From Micromonospora echinaurantiaca (GTDB lineage: Bacteria; Actinomycetota; Actinomycetes; Mycobacteriales; Micromonosporaceae): a DNA stretch of 64,000 bases. The notes beneath the pieces were generated by a model. It was not told where the DNA came from and did not search any database. It saw only the letters and a list, made by a program, of their open reading frames with translations. Positions 28,063 to 36,420 of this stretch are shown here, in pieces. Every line of letters begins with the position of its first letter. Within the stretch, counting starts at the first letter, position 1. Position numbers and translations under genes: made by a program. The stretch lies in the NCBI RefSeq assembly GCF_900090235.1, contig NZ_LT607750.1, forward strand, positions 6,529,501 through 6,593,500, in the 5' to 3' direction.

Positions 28063-28700
28063 TCCGGGTCCTGGTCGCCGACGACGAGCAGTTGGTCCGC
28101 TCCGGGCTGCGGCTGATCCTGGAGGCGGCACCGGAGATCACCGTGGTCGGCGAGGCGGCCGACGGCGCCGAGGCGCTGGCCGAGACCCGCCGGCTCCGCC
28201 CCGACGTGGTGCTGCTGGACGTGCGGATGCCCGGCACCGACGGGCTGACCGCCGCGCCGCGGATCGTCGCCGACGGAGCGAAGGTGATCATGCTGACCAC
28301 CTTCGACCGGGACGAGTACGTGCACCGCGCCCTGCGCGCCGGGGCGGTCGGCTTCCTGCTCAAGGACACCCCGCCCCGGGACCTCGCCGCCGCGGTGCGG
28401 ACCGTGGCCGCCGGGAACGCGATGCTTTCGCCGACGGTGACCCGGCGGCTGATCGAGTCCTTCGCCGAACGGGGCCCGGACCGGCGGGAGGCTGCCCGGC
28501 GGCGGCTCGGCGAACTCACCGTGCGGGAGTTGGAGATCGTCCGGGAGGTCGCCCGGGGGCACGCCAACGCCGGCATCGCCCGCCGCCTGGGGATGAGCGA
28601 GGCCACGGTGAAGGCGCACGTCAGCCGCGCCCTGGCGAAGCTGGGCGCGGAGAACCGGGTGCAACTGGCGATCCTGGTGCACGACGCCGACCTGCCCTGA
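28059..28700 (+). CDS. LuxR/NarL-type response regulator
   Basis: A 213-residue regulator translationally coupled to the kinase (start GTG 28059). The receiver domain has the acidic pair D8-D9, phosphoacceptor D54 (VVLLDVRMPG), T in MLTTFD and K in FLLKDTPP. The C-terminal LuxR helix-turn-helix spans about residues 150-210 (LTVRELEIVREVARGHANAGIARRLGMSEATVKAHVSRALAKLGAENR). A perfect palindrome upstream of the kinase may be its own operator. Likely targets are the two flanking dedA genes and its own operon, which is inference from position. Confidence 0.93.
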   Translation: MIRVLVADDEQLVRSGLRLILEAAPEITVVGEAADGAEALAETRRLRPDVVLLDVRMPGTDGLTAAPRIVADGAKVIMLTTFDRDEYVHRALRAGAVGFLLKDTPPRDLAAAVRTVAAGNAMLSPTVTRRLIESFAERGPDRREAARRRLGELTVRELEIVREVARGHANAGIARRLGMSEATVKAHVSRALAKLGAENRVQLAILVHDADLP

Positions 28701-28711
28701 ACCCGCCGGGC

Positions 28712-29317
28712 TCAGGGCGGGGCGGACGGGCCGCGGCGGTGGCGCAGCCGCCGGGCCGCCTCCAGTAGCAGGGTGATGACCACGGAGAGGCCCACCCCGA
28801 CCAGCACGCCCCGGACCGGGTCGCGTTCGAAGGCAAGCCCGCCGAAGTAGCCGAGCAGCGCGCAGTAGACGGCCCAGGTGAACGCGCCGACGGCGTCGAA
28901 GAGCAGGAACGACCGGCGGGAGTAGCGCAGCGCGCCCATGGTCAGGGTGACCGCGGTCCGCCCGCCGGGGACGTACCGGGAGGTGGTCAGGATCAGGCCG
29001 CCGCGCCGTTCGACCGCGCGCCGGGCCCACTCCGAGCTGGCCCGCCGCCGCCCGTCCCGGCGGAGCCGGGCCAGCGGCCGGGCGCCCCGGCCGATGGCGT
29101 ACGAGATGTGGTCGCCGGCGAGCGCGCCGAGGAAGGCCGCCACGATCACCCACGCCAGGTCGGGGTGCCCGCCGGCGGAGAGGACGGCGGCAGTGATCAC
29201 CGCCGCCTCGCCCGGCACCGCCGGGAAGAACGCGTCGACCGCGGTGACCCCGAAGAGCACCAGGTACACCCACGGCGAGGCGACCGTCTCCCGGAGCAGG
29301 TCGAGCACCGCTTCCAT
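28712..29317 (-). CDS. DedA-family membrane protein 2
   Basis: A 201-residue paralog of the protein at 26050-26691. The same signature pieces are present: VDAFFPAVPGEAAVITAAVL, GDHISYAIGRGARP, TSRYVPGGRTAVTLTMGALRYSRRSFLLFD and WAVYCALLGYFGGLAFERDPVRG. It is convergent with the response regulator (11 nt between stops). The two paralogs begin (MDSVLDLLHQT and MEAVLDLLRET) and run alike, so they stem from a duplication now placed on both sides of the two-component genes. Function is presumed lipid-carrier recycling or membrane homeostasis. Confidence 0.88.
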   Translation of the reverse strand: MEAVLDLLRETVASPWVYLVLFGVTAVDAFFPAVPGEAAVITAAVLSAGGHPDLAWVIVAAFLGALAGDHISYAIGRGARPLARLRRDGRRRASSEWARRAVERRGGLILTTSRYVPGGRTAVTLTMGALRYSRRSFLLFDAVGAFTWAVYCALLGYFGGLAFERDPVRGVLVGVGLSVVITLLLEAARRLRHRRGPSAPP

Positions 29318-29357
29318 GCCCCCATGCTGGCCGGGTGCCGGCCGCGCGGGGGCCGAG

Positions 29358-30239
29358 TCAGCGGATCGTGCCGATCAGGTGGGGCCGGCCGGTACGCGCG
29401 TCGTGCAGGGCGAACTCCCAGGCCGGGGTGGCGCTGAAGGCGACCGTGCCGGGCAGCGGCACGGGCAGCTTGAAGGCCACGTCGACGGTGAACGCGTCCG
29501 GCAGCCGACTCTCCAGCGCGGCCAGGCAGCGGGCCTTGCTCCACATCCCGTGCGCGATCGGGCGAGGGAACCCGAGCAGCCGGGCGCCCAGCCGGGAGGT
29601 GTGGATCGGGTTGTGGTCGCCGGAGACCCGCGCGTAGTCGGTGCCCACCCGGGGTTCGACCCGCCAGTGCGTGGAGGCGGGCGGCGGCGCCGGCCGCTCG
29701 CCCCGGTCGCGCCGCTCGCCGCCGCCGGTGCCGCGCTCCTTGCCGAGGTACGTCGAGACGCCCCGCCACACCTCCGCCCCGGCCACCGAGGCGACCAGGA
29801 CCACGTCCAGTTGCCGGCCCCGGTCGTGCGGGCGCAGGTTCTCCGCGTACGTGGTGAAGTCGAGCGGCTCGTCGGCGGTGAGCGGGCGGTGCACGGTGAT
29901 CCGGTTGCCCACGTGCACCACGCCGGTCAGCGGGATCGGGAAGTCGGCCGCGGTCATCAGCCGCAGCGCCAGCGGGAAGCCGAGCACGTGCGGGTACGTC
30001 GGCGGCAGCCGGTCGGCCAGCCGGAACCCGCAGACCCGGTCGTACTCGGCCAGGTGGGCCCGGTCGACGGTGGCCCCGGTGACGGCCAGCTCGACAGCGG
30101 GCACGGTGTCGCCGCGCCGGCCACCCGCGCCGGGCAGCGCGCCGAGCAGGGCGCGCCGGTAGAGCGCGCCGGCCGCGGGCATCGCCGGCAGCTCGACCCG
30201 GGCCCGGGTGGCGGCGGGACGGTCCTCGGTGGTCGCCAT
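29358..30239 (-). CDS. MaoC/HtdX-like 3-hydroxyacyl dehydratase
   Basis: A 293-residue hotdog-fold dehydratase. The hydratase-2 motif YARVSGDHNPIHTSRLGARLLGFPRPIAHGMW lies near residues 205-235, with the catalytic Asp and His visible. The N-terminal half is a second, degenerate hotdog unit. The likely reaction is reversible hydration of enoyl-CoA or enoyl-ACP. The start ATG is 1 nt past the stop of the fabG4-like gene, so they form one operon. The order htdX-fabG4-(divergent)fadA2 matches M. tuberculosis Rv0241c-Rv0242c-Rv0243, which supports the HtdX-like call. Confidence 0.85.
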   Translation of the reverse strand: MATTEDRPAATRARVELPAMPAAGALYRRALLGALPGAGGRRGDTVPAVELAVTGATVDRAHLAEYDRVCGFRLADRLPPTYPHVLGFPLALRLMTAADFPIPLTGVVHVGNRITVHRPLTADEPLDFTTYAENLRPHDRGRQLDVVLVASVAGAEVWRGVSTYLGKERGTGGGERRDRGERPAPPPASTHWRVEPRVGTDYARVSGDHNPIHTSRLGARLLGFPRPIAHGMWSKARCLAALESRLPDAFTVDVAFKLPVPLPGTVAFSATPAWEFALHDARTGRPHLIGTIR

Positions 30240-30240
30240 C

Positions 30241-31599
30241 TCAGGCCCCCAGCAGGCTCTGGCCGCAGACCCGGACCACGTTGCCGCTGACCGCGCCGGA
30301 GGCCGGCCAGGACAGCCAGCCGATGGTCTCCGCCACGTCGACCGGCAGGCCGCCCTGGGACATGCTGTTCATCCGCCGGCCCGCCTCGCGCAGCATCAGC
30401 GGGATCCGGGCGGTCAGCCGGGTCTCGATGAACCCGGGGGCCACCGCGTTGACGCTGATCTGCCGGTCGCGCAGCGCCGGGGCGAGCGAGTCGACCAGCC
30501 CGATCACGCCGGCCTTGCTGGTGGCGTAGTTGGTCTGGCCGCGGTTGCCGGCGATGCCGGCGATCGAGGAGACGGAGACCAGCCGGCCGCCGGCCGGGAT
30601 CAGCTCCCGCTCCAGCAGCACGTCGTTGATCCGTTCCTGGCTGGAGAGGTTGACGTCGATCACCGAGTCCCAGCGGTCGGCGTCCATCCGGCCGAGGGTC
30701 TTGTCCCGGGTGATGCCGGCGTTGTGCACCACCACGTCGACCCGGCCGTGCCGGGCGGCCAGGTGGTCGGCGAGCCGGGTGGGTGCGTCCGGGGCGGTCA
30801 GGTCGAGCTGCACGGCGCTGCCGCCGATCTCGTTCGCCACCGCGGCCAGCTCGTCCCCGGCGGCCGGGATGTCCAGCGCCACCACCTGGGCGCCGTCGCG
30901 GGCCAGCACCCGGGCCAGCGCCGCCCCGATGCCCCGGGCCGCGCCGGTGACCAGCACGACCTGCCCGTCCAGCGGGTGGTCCCAGTCGGCCGGCGGTGCG
31001 GCCCGCCCGGCGCCGACCCGGACGACCTGCCCCGAGACGTACGCGGACCGGCCGGAGAGCAGGAACCGGAGGGTCGCTTCCAGGCTGGTCAGGGTGCCCG
31101 GGTCGGTGCCGGCGGTGACGTAGACCAGTTGGGCGGTGACGCCCCGGCCGAACTCCTTGCCGATGCTGCGGGTCAGCCCCTCCAGGGCGCGCTGCGCGGT
31201 GGCCTCCCGGGGTGTGCCGCACTCGGCGGGCGGGGTGCCGAGCACGATCACCCGGCCGCTGGGCAGCACCGAGCGGGCCCGCGGGTGGAAGAAGTCGTAG
31301 AGCTGCCGCAGCCCGGTCGAGTCGGTGATCCCGGTGGCGTCGTACACCAGGGCGCCGAAGCGGGCGGCGGCGTCGGTGTCGGCGGCGGGGTCGCGCACCT
31401 CGACCCCGGCGGCGGTGAGGATCTTGCCGACCGGCTCGGCGAGGCGGCCGTCGGTGGCCGCGCCGAGCAGGGCCGGCCCGGGCAGGAGGGGGTCGCCGGG
31501 GGTGTGCCGGCGCAGTCGCGGCGGGTCGGGCAGCCCGAGGCGCTTGACCAGCGCGCGGCCGGCCCCCGATTGGACGAAGCTCGCGTACCTGTCGGTCAT
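30241..31599 (-). CDS. fabG4: High-molecular-weight 3-oxoacyl-ACP/CoA reductase (FabG4-like)
   Basis: A 452-residue SDR enzyme, larger than standard FabG (about 245) because of an N-terminal flavodoxin-like domain (residues about 1-205), as in mycobacterial FabG4. The C-terminal SDR domain has the cofactor loop VTGAARGIGAAL, NAGITRDKTL, the catalytic Ser in VSSIAG, and YATSKAG (Tyr and Lys), then AVAPGFIETRLT. It reduces 3-oxoacyl thioesters, probably with NADH. It starts at ATG 31599 and is divergent from the thiolase gene. A TAGGCT -10-like element ends 6 nt before the ATG, suggesting a leaderless transcript. Confidence 0.9.
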   Translation of the reverse strand: MTDRYASFVQSGAGRALVKRLGLPDPPRLRRHTPGDPLLPGPALLGAATDGRLAEPVGKILTAAGVEVRDPAADTDAAARFGALVYDATGITDSTGLRQLYDFFHPRARSVLPSGRVIVLGTPPAECGTPREATAQRALEGLTRSIGKEFGRGVTAQLVYVTAGTDPGTLTSLEATLRFLLSGRSAYVSGQVVRVGAGRAAPPADWDHPLDGQVVLVTGAARGIGAALARVLARDGAQVVALDIPAAGDELAAVANEIGGSAVQLDLTAPDAPTRLADHLAARHGRVDVVVHNAGITRDKTLGRMDADRWDSVIDVNLSSQERINDVLLERELIPAGGRLVSVSSIAGIAGNRGQTNYATSKAGVIGLVDSLAPALRDRQISVNAVAPGFIETRLTARIPLMLREAGRRMNSMSQGGLPVDVAETIGWLSWPASGAVSGNVVRVCGQSLLGA

Positions 31600-31605
31600 A
31601 GGCGT

Positions 31606-31633
31606 AGCCTACTGACGAGTAGGGTTCGGGCAA
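31606..31633 (-). promoter_or_regulatory. Candidate leaderless promoter of fabG4-htdX
   Basis: On the minus strand, TTGCCC (31633-31628), a 16-nt spacer and TAGGCT (31611-31606) place the transcription start at or next to ATG 31599. The palindrome at 31608-31623 overlaps the -10 and spacer, so a bound repressor would block it. Confidence 0.4.
31608..31623. promoter_or_regulatory. Candidate TetR operator between fabG4 and fadA2
   Basis: CCTACTGACGAGTAGG is palindromic in its outer six bases on each side. Its half CTACTGACGAGTA matches TTACGGGCGAGTA of the site beside tetR at 10 of 13 positions. The same regulator may therefore control both regions. Confidence 0.55.
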
Positions 31634-31653
31634 GACTTTCCAGGAGGCGGATC

Positions 31654-32946
31654 GTGCAGAACATCCGGCGGGTCGCGGTCATCGGTGGCAACCGCATCCC
31701 CTTCGCCCGCTCCAACTCCCGCTATGCGAGCGCGTCCAACGCGGACATGTTGGGCGCGGCGCTCGACGGGCTGGTCGCCCGCTACGGGCTGGCCGGCGAG
31801 CGGGTCGGCGAGGTGGTCGCCGGGGCGGTGCTGAAGCACTCCCGGGACTTCAACCTCACCCGCGAGGTGGTGCTCGGTTCCCGGCTCGACCCGCACACCC
31901 CCGCGTACGACATCCAGCAGGCCTGCGGCACCGGGCTGGAGGCGGCCATCCTGGTCGCCAACAAGATCGCCCTCGGGCAGATCGACGTCGGCATCGCCGG
32001 CGGGGTCGACACCACCTCGGACGCGCCGCTGGCGGTCAACGAGGAGTTGCGCCGCACGCTGATCAAGCTGAACAGCGCCCGCACCCTGGGCGAGCGGCTG
32101 CGGCTGGCCGCGAAGCTGCGCCCGTCGCAGCCGTTCAAGCCGGAGATCCCGCGCAACGCCGAGCCGCGTACCGGGCTGTCCATGGGTGAGCACGCGGCCC
32201 GCACCGCGCTGCGCTGGAACATCGACCGGCAGTCCCAGGACGAGCTGGCGCTGCGCTCGCACCAGCGGCTCGCCGCCGCGTACGACCGGGGTTTCTTCGA
32301 CGACCTGATGACGCCCTACCTCGGGTTGACCCGGGACCAGAACCTGCGTCCCGACACCAGCCTGGAGAAGCTCGGCTCGCTGAAGCCGGTGTTCGGCGCC
32401 AAGGGGCCGGACGCCGAGCAGGCCACCATGACCGCGGGCAACTCCTCGCCGCTGACCGACGGGGCGTCCACTGTGCTGCTCGCCTCCGAGGAGTGGGCCC
32501 GCGCGCACAGCCTGCCGGTGCTGGCCTGGTTCAGCTGGTCGGAGACGGCGGCGGTGGACTTCGTGCACGGCGACGAGGGGCTGCTGATGGCCCCCGCGTA
32601 CGCGGTGCCGCGGATGCTGGCCCGGGCCGGGCTCACCCTTCAGGACTTCGACTACTACGAGATCCACGAGGCGTTCGCCTCGCAGGTGCTGGCCACCCTG
32701 GCCGCCTGGGAGTCGGCGGAGTTCTGCAAGGACCGGCTCGGCCTGGACGCCCCGCTCGGCGCGATCGACCGGGACCGGCTCAACGTCAACGGCTCGTCGC
32801 TGGCGGCCGGGCACCCGTTCGCAGCCACCGGCGGCCGGATCGTGGCCACCCTGGCCAAGCTGCTCGCCGAGTCCGGCAGCGGGCGCGGCCTGATCTCCAT
32901 CTGCGCGGCCGGCGGCCAGGGCGTGACCGCGATCCTGGAACGTTGA
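31654..32946 (+). CDS. fadA2: Acetyl-CoA C-acyltransferase (thiolase, FadA2-like)
   Basis: A 430-residue thiolase, starting at GTG 31654 behind CAGGAGG. It cleaves 3-ketoacyl-CoA with CoA in the last step of beta-oxidation, or runs in reverse to condense. Active-site pieces are the nucleophilic Cys in DIQQACGTGLEAA (about residue 92), the His in YYEIHEAFASQVL, LNVNGSSLAAGHPFAATGGR, and the C-terminal Cys in CAAGGQG. Slightly longer than the about 390-residue typical form. It is divergent from fabG4-htdX, the same arrangement as in mycobacteria (Rv0241c-Rv0243). A hairpin terminator follows directly. Confidence 0.92.
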   Translation: MQNIRRVAVIGGNRIPFARSNSRYASASNADMLGAALDGLVARYGLAGERVGEVVAGAVLKHSRDFNLTREVVLGSRLDPHTPAYDIQQACGTGLEAAILVANKIALGQIDVGIAGGVDTTSDAPLAVNEELRRTLIKLNSARTLGERLRLAAKLRPSQPFKPEIPRNAEPRTGLSMGEHAARTALRWNIDRQSQDELALRSHQRLAAAYDRGFFDDLMTPYLGLTRDQNLRPDTSLEKLGSLKPVFGAKGPDAEQATMTAGNSSPLTDGASTVLLASEEWARAHSLPVLAWFSWSETAAVDFVHGDEGLLMAPAYAVPRMLARAGLTLQDFDYYEIHEAFASQVLATLAAWESAEFCKDRLGLDAPLGAIDRDRLNVNGSSLAAGHPFAATGGRIVATLAKLLAESGSGRGLISICAAGGQGVTAILER

Positions 32947-32950
32947 GCGG

Positions 32951-32986
32951 ACGGCTGCCCCGGCGATCGACAGCCGGGGCAGCCGT
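32951..32986 (+). terminator. Hairpin terminator of fadA2
   Basis: A perfect 14-bp stem (ACGGCTGCCCCGGC) with an 8-nt loop, starting 5 nt after the thiolase stop codon. Confidence 0.85.
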
Positions 32987-33078
32987 GCCGTGGATCCGGT
33001 GTGGACCGACGCCTCGACCCGGAGCCCAGCGCGGTGGCCTAGCCTGGGACGGCTTCCCAGTCGACCGAAGGACAGCCT

Positions 33079-34767
33079 GTGTCAGCCACCCCGACGTCCG
33101 CGTCCGATCCGCGGGCCCACCCCGCGCCACCGTTGCCGCCCCCGGCGCCTCCCGCGCCGACCGGGGGCGTCCGGATCGGCCGCGGCGCCCAGGTGGTCAC
33201 CGGCCTGGTGCTGCTCGTGCCGGGGGCCGTCGCCCTGCTCTGGTCGTACGTGCTCCCGTCGGTCAGCACGCTGGCGGAGAGCTTCCGGCGGGGGCGGCTC
33301 CCGGGCGGCCCGAGCGAGCCGGCCGGCGGCGACAACTACACGCAGGTGATCGAGCGCGGGTTCCTCGGTGACCTGGGTCACGCGCTGCTGCTCGCGCTGG
33401 TGCCGCTGCTGCTCGCGCTGCTCGTCGCCCCCCTGCTCGCGTTCGCCGCGGAGCGGGCCGGCCGGGTGCCACGCCTGGTGACCCGGGCGCTGCTGGCCCT
33501 GCCGCTGGCGGCCTACGCCCCGCTCGCCATCGGGCTGGCCCGGACCCTGGACCGGTTCGAGGCCGACCGGGACGCCTGGACGCAGGCGCCCACCCTGACC
33601 GCCGTACGCAGCGGGGCGCTGCTGGTGGCCGGGCTGGTGGTCGCGGTCGGTGCCACCGCCTTCCTGGCCGCGCTGCGCCGCCGCCCCGGCGGTGGCCGGT
33701 CCGTTCCGGCGGCCCTCGCCGTCGGCGGCGTGCTCGGGTTGACCGTCGTCGCGGTGACCGTGCAGTCCTGGTCCCTCCAGTGGCCCGTCCTCGGCGGTGG
33801 CCGCGACGAGCGGACCGGCCCGATGGTGCGGATCGTGCGGGAGAGCCTGAGCCGCCTCGACTTCGGCGTCGGCGCCGCCGGCAGCGTGCTGCTGCTGGCG
33901 CTGCTGGCCGTGCTCGGCGTCCTCGCCGTCGGCCTGCTCCTGGTGACCCGCACCCGGATCTCCTTCACCGGTTGGCGCGACCGTCCGGCGGGTGCGGCGC
34001 CCGCCGAGCGGAACCTGGTCGCGCTCGGTGCGCTGGCCGTGGGGCTGGTGGCCTTCCTCGGCGTGCTCGGGTACGTGCTGGCGCCGTGGCTGCGGCTGCT
34101 CACCGCCGACGCGCCGCCGCTGCCGTCCGGCGTCTCCACCGGCCGGATCCAGGTCAACACCTGGCTCCCGCCGCTGATCTCGGCGGTGGTCGGGGTGGGC
34201 CTCGCCGCGCTGGCCGGCTTCGCCATCGGTGGTCTGCGCCCGCTGGGCCGGGCCAGCGAGCTGCTCCTGCTGCCCTTCGCGCCCTGGCTCTTCGTCGGCG
34301 ACGGCCCGCTGGCCATCGCCCACTTTCTCCGGGCCGAGGAGGCCGACCAGCTCGACACCTTCGTCGGGCTGATCCCGCCGGGTTGGCTCTCGATCCCCGC
34401 GCTCGTGGTGTTCACCCTGTTCTTCCGGGGCCAGCGGGAACGCTGGGAAACCGGCGGCCGGTTCGCCTCGACGATGCTGCTGCCCGCCCTGCCGATGCTG
34501 GCCGGGGCGGGGCTGCTGAGCTGGCTGGTCGGCGCGCAGAGCTGGCTGTGGCCGCAGCTGGTCGTCCGGGACGTCCAGCACGCGCCGGCGGCGAACCTCG
34601 TCCTCCTGCGGCTCGCGCAGTCGTTCGGCGACCCGGAGGCGATGCGCGGGTTCGTCGCCCAGGTGCTGCCGCTGCCGATGCTGCTGCTCTTGCTGGCCGC
34701 GTTCCTGGCCTTGCAACTGGGCTACCTGGACCGCCTCGTCGTCTCCGCCGGGTCGAAGCGCGGTTGA
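33079..34767 (+). CDS. Two-in-one ABC sugar-permease-like membrane protein
   Basis: A 562-residue protein with about 13 hydrophobic segments, starting at GTG 33079. The N-terminal about 30 residues are Pro-rich and cytoplasmic. The stretch LLVPGAVALLWSYVLPSVSTLAESFR resembles the first helix and periplasmic entry of MalF-type permeases. The second half (from about residue 315; VLAPWLRLL, then LSWLVGAQSWLWPQLVVRDVQHAPAANLVLLRLAQSF) resembles a MalG-type permease, including the W-N/W-x-x-PL region. So this appears to be two permease halves in one chain. The cytoplasmic EAA loops are poorly conserved, and no binding protein or ATPase is nearby. It may have lost ABC transport; the function is unknown. 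Confidence 0.6.
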   Translation: MSATPTSASDPRAHPAPPLPPPAPPAPTGGVRIGRGAQVVTGLVLLVPGAVALLWSYVLPSVSTLAESFRRGRLPGGPSEPAGGDNYTQVIERGFLGDLGHALLLALVPLLLALLVAPLLAFAAERAGRVPRLVTRALLALPLAAYAPLAIGLARTLDRFEADRDAWTQAPTLTAVRSGALLVAGLVVAVGATAFLAALRRRPGGGRSVPAALAVGGVLGLTVVAVTVQSWSLQWPVLGGGRDERTGPMVRIVRESLSRLDFGVGAAGSVLLLALLAVLGVLAVGLLLVTRTRISFTGWRDRPAGAAPAERNLVALGALAVGLVAFLGVLGYVLAPWLRLLTADAPPLPSGVSTGRIQVNTWLPPLISAVVGVGLAALAGFAIGGLRPLGRASELLLLPFAPWLFVGDGPLAIAHFLRAEEADQLDTFVGLIPPGWLSIPALVVFTLFFRGQRERWETGGRFASTMLLPALPMLAGAGLLSWLVGAQSWLWPQLVVRDVQHAPAANLVLLRLAQSFGDPEAMRGFVAQVLPLPMLLLLLAAFLALQLGYLDRLVVSAGSKRG

Positions 34768-34782
34768 TCTACCCCTGCCGCG

Positions 34783-34821
34783 GCAGGTGGCGGTGTCCGT
34801 CGGTGCGGACACCCCACCTGC
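34783..34821. terminator. Bidirectional hairpin terminator
   Basis: GCAGGTGG-C-GGTGTCCG pairs with 34806-34821 as two 8-bp stems with one bulged base and a 6-nt loop, between the convergent permease-like and SDR genes. Confidence 0.7.
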
Positions 34822-34847
34822 GCGGCCGCGGGGCGCGCCGGTCCGGG

Positions 34848-35588
34848 TCAGACGGTGGAGCCACCGTCGATGGCGATCGACGCGCCGGTGATGTGCCGTC
34901 CGCCCTCGCCCACCAGGTGGCTGACCGTCGCCGCCACGTCGTCCGGTGTCCCGTACCGGCCGAGCGCGATGTGCGACCGCTGCGCGTCGGCGCCGGTGCT
35001 GTCCGCCGGGTTCATGTCGGTGTCGGTGGAGCCGGGAAGGACCAGGTTCACGGTGATCCCGCGCGGGCCGAGTTCGCGGGCGAGCGCCCGGGTCAGGCCG
35101 TTGATCGCGCTCTTGGTCATGGCGTAGGCGCTCACCCCGGGAGCCGGGACGCGGCTGGCGAAGCTGCTGCCGATGTTGACGATCCGCCCGCCGTGACCCA
35201 GGTGGCGTACCGCTGCCTGGGTCACCAGGAACACCCCCCGCACGTGGACGGCGATGGCCCGGTCCAGGTAGTCGAGGCTGACCTCCTCGAACGGTCCGGA
35301 CGAGAAGACTCCGGCGTTGTTGACCAGGATGTCCAGCCGTCCCAACTCGGCGACGGCGTGCGAGACCGCGCCGGTCAGAGCGGTCGCGTCGGCGCTGTCG
35401 GCGCGGATCGCCAGGCCGGTGCGGCCGTACGACTCGACGTCGGCGACGACCGCCTTGGCGCTCTGCTCCGCCTCGCGGTACGTGAACGCCACGTCGGCGC
35501 CGTCCTGCGCCAACCGGCGGACGACCGAGGCACCGATCCCGCGACTGCCGCCCGTGACCAGGGCGACCCTACCGGCAAGGCTGGCCAC
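34848..35588 (-). CDS. SDR-family NAD(P)-dependent oxidoreductase
   Basis: A 246-residue classical short-chain dehydrogenase starting at GTG 35588 behind GGGGGAGG. Visible are the cofactor loop VTGGSRGIGASV, the ADSAD adenine-ring pocket, NNAGVFSSG, the catalytic Ser in NIGSSFAS, YAMTKSA (Tyr and Lys), and LPGSTDTDMNP. The C-terminus ITGASIAIDGGSTV is typical of 3-oxoacyl-ACP-reductase-like members. Substrate is unknown. It is a single gene, divergent from a lipoprotein gene. Confidence 0.9.
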   Translation of the reverse strand: MASLAGRVALVTGGSRGIGASVVRRLAQDGADVAFTYREAEQSAKAVVADVESYGRTGLAIRADSADATALTGAVSHAVAELGRLDILVNNAGVFSSGPFEEVSLDYLDRAIAVHVRGVFLVTQAAVRHLGHGGRIVNIGSSFASRVPAPGVSAYAMTKSAINGLTRALARELGPRGITVNLVLPGSTDTDMNPADSTGADAQRSHIALGRYGTPDDVAATVSHLVGEGGRHITGASIAIDGGSTV

Positions 35589-35767
35589 GCCTCCCCCATT
35601 CCGTTCGTCTACTCAGGAGGCCGATCATGGTAGCCCGGTCGGCCGGCGGCGGATCGGGCGCGGTCGGCTCGGGTCGGTGGCGGGAAAGGACGGCGTATTG
35701 CCCGCCGTCACTACCGTGGATCCAGCCCGCCCGACCGAACGGCGGCGGCCCTCGCGAGGGAGTTGTC

Positions 35768-36358
35768 ATGCGCCGGCAAACTCTGCTCCGTACCCCCGTC
35801 GTCGTGCTGGCCGCCGCGCTGGCGGTCAGCGGCTGCTCGTCCGGCGGCACGAGCGACACGAAGGCCACCGCCACCACCACGGTCACCGAGGCGCCGGCGG
35901 ATGCGACGGCGCCCCCGTCCGACGCGGCGGCGACCGCAACGCCCGCCGCCCGGGGCACGACCGACGCCGGGTCGACGGGCGGCGGCAGCACCGGGCGGCC
36001 CGACAGCGGGTCGACGACCGGTGCTCCGCGGTCCGCCGGCCCGACCATCGACTACTTCCGGGTCGCCCGCAAACCGTCCTGCCCGGCCGGGACCAGCGCG
36101 AACCCGATCCCGGGCACCCCGGTGACCGTGGAGTGGAAGGTCGGCAACGTCGACTCCGTCGCCCTCTCGGTCGACGGCCCGGGCGTGTACGCCGACAACC
36201 TCCCGCCCACCGGCAGCGAGACGCTGACCTTCCCCTGCTCCGGCGCCGAGGGCGACGTCCAGCGGCACACCTACCTGTTGACGGTCCGCAACTCCAGCGG
36301 CAAGCGGACGAAGACCCTCGTGGTGAGCGCGACGGTGCACGACATCCCGGAGGTGTGA
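35768..36358 (+). CDS. Small lipoprotein with Thr/Ala-rich linker
   Basis: A 196-residue secreted lipoprotein. The signal peptide MRRQTLLRTPVVVLAAALAVSGC ends in a lipobox (A-V-S-G-C) with the acylated Cys at residue 23. Residues about 25-90 are a Thr/Ala/Ser/Gly-rich linker through the wall. The C-terminal about 100 residues are a beta-sandwich-like domain with a Cys pair (KPSCPAGT and LTFPCSG) and an Ig-like VTVEWKVGNVDSVALSVDG pattern. No enzyme motif is visible. ATG 35768 is the only start that gives a proper signal peptide. Its neighbours give no clue to its role. Confidence 0.8.
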   Translation: MRRQTLLRTPVVVLAAALAVSGCSSGGTSDTKATATTTVTEAPADATAPPSDAAATATPAARGTTDAGSTGGGSTGRPDSGSTTGAPRSAGPTIDYFRVARKPSCPAGTSANPIPGTPVTVEWKVGNVDSVALSVDGPGVYADNLPPTGSETLTFPCSGAEGDVQRHTYLLTVRNSSGKRTKTLVVSATVHDIPEV

Positions 36359-36420
36359 CCTCGGCCCGTCCGGGCCATGCCGGTGGGGCGGGGACCGGCG
36401 GGTACGGGAGAATGAGGGCC

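Noticed and set aside
26847..29273. 808-codon minus-strand frame over the kinase and regulator
   Set aside because: Crosses two well-supported genes on the other strand and shows no domain.
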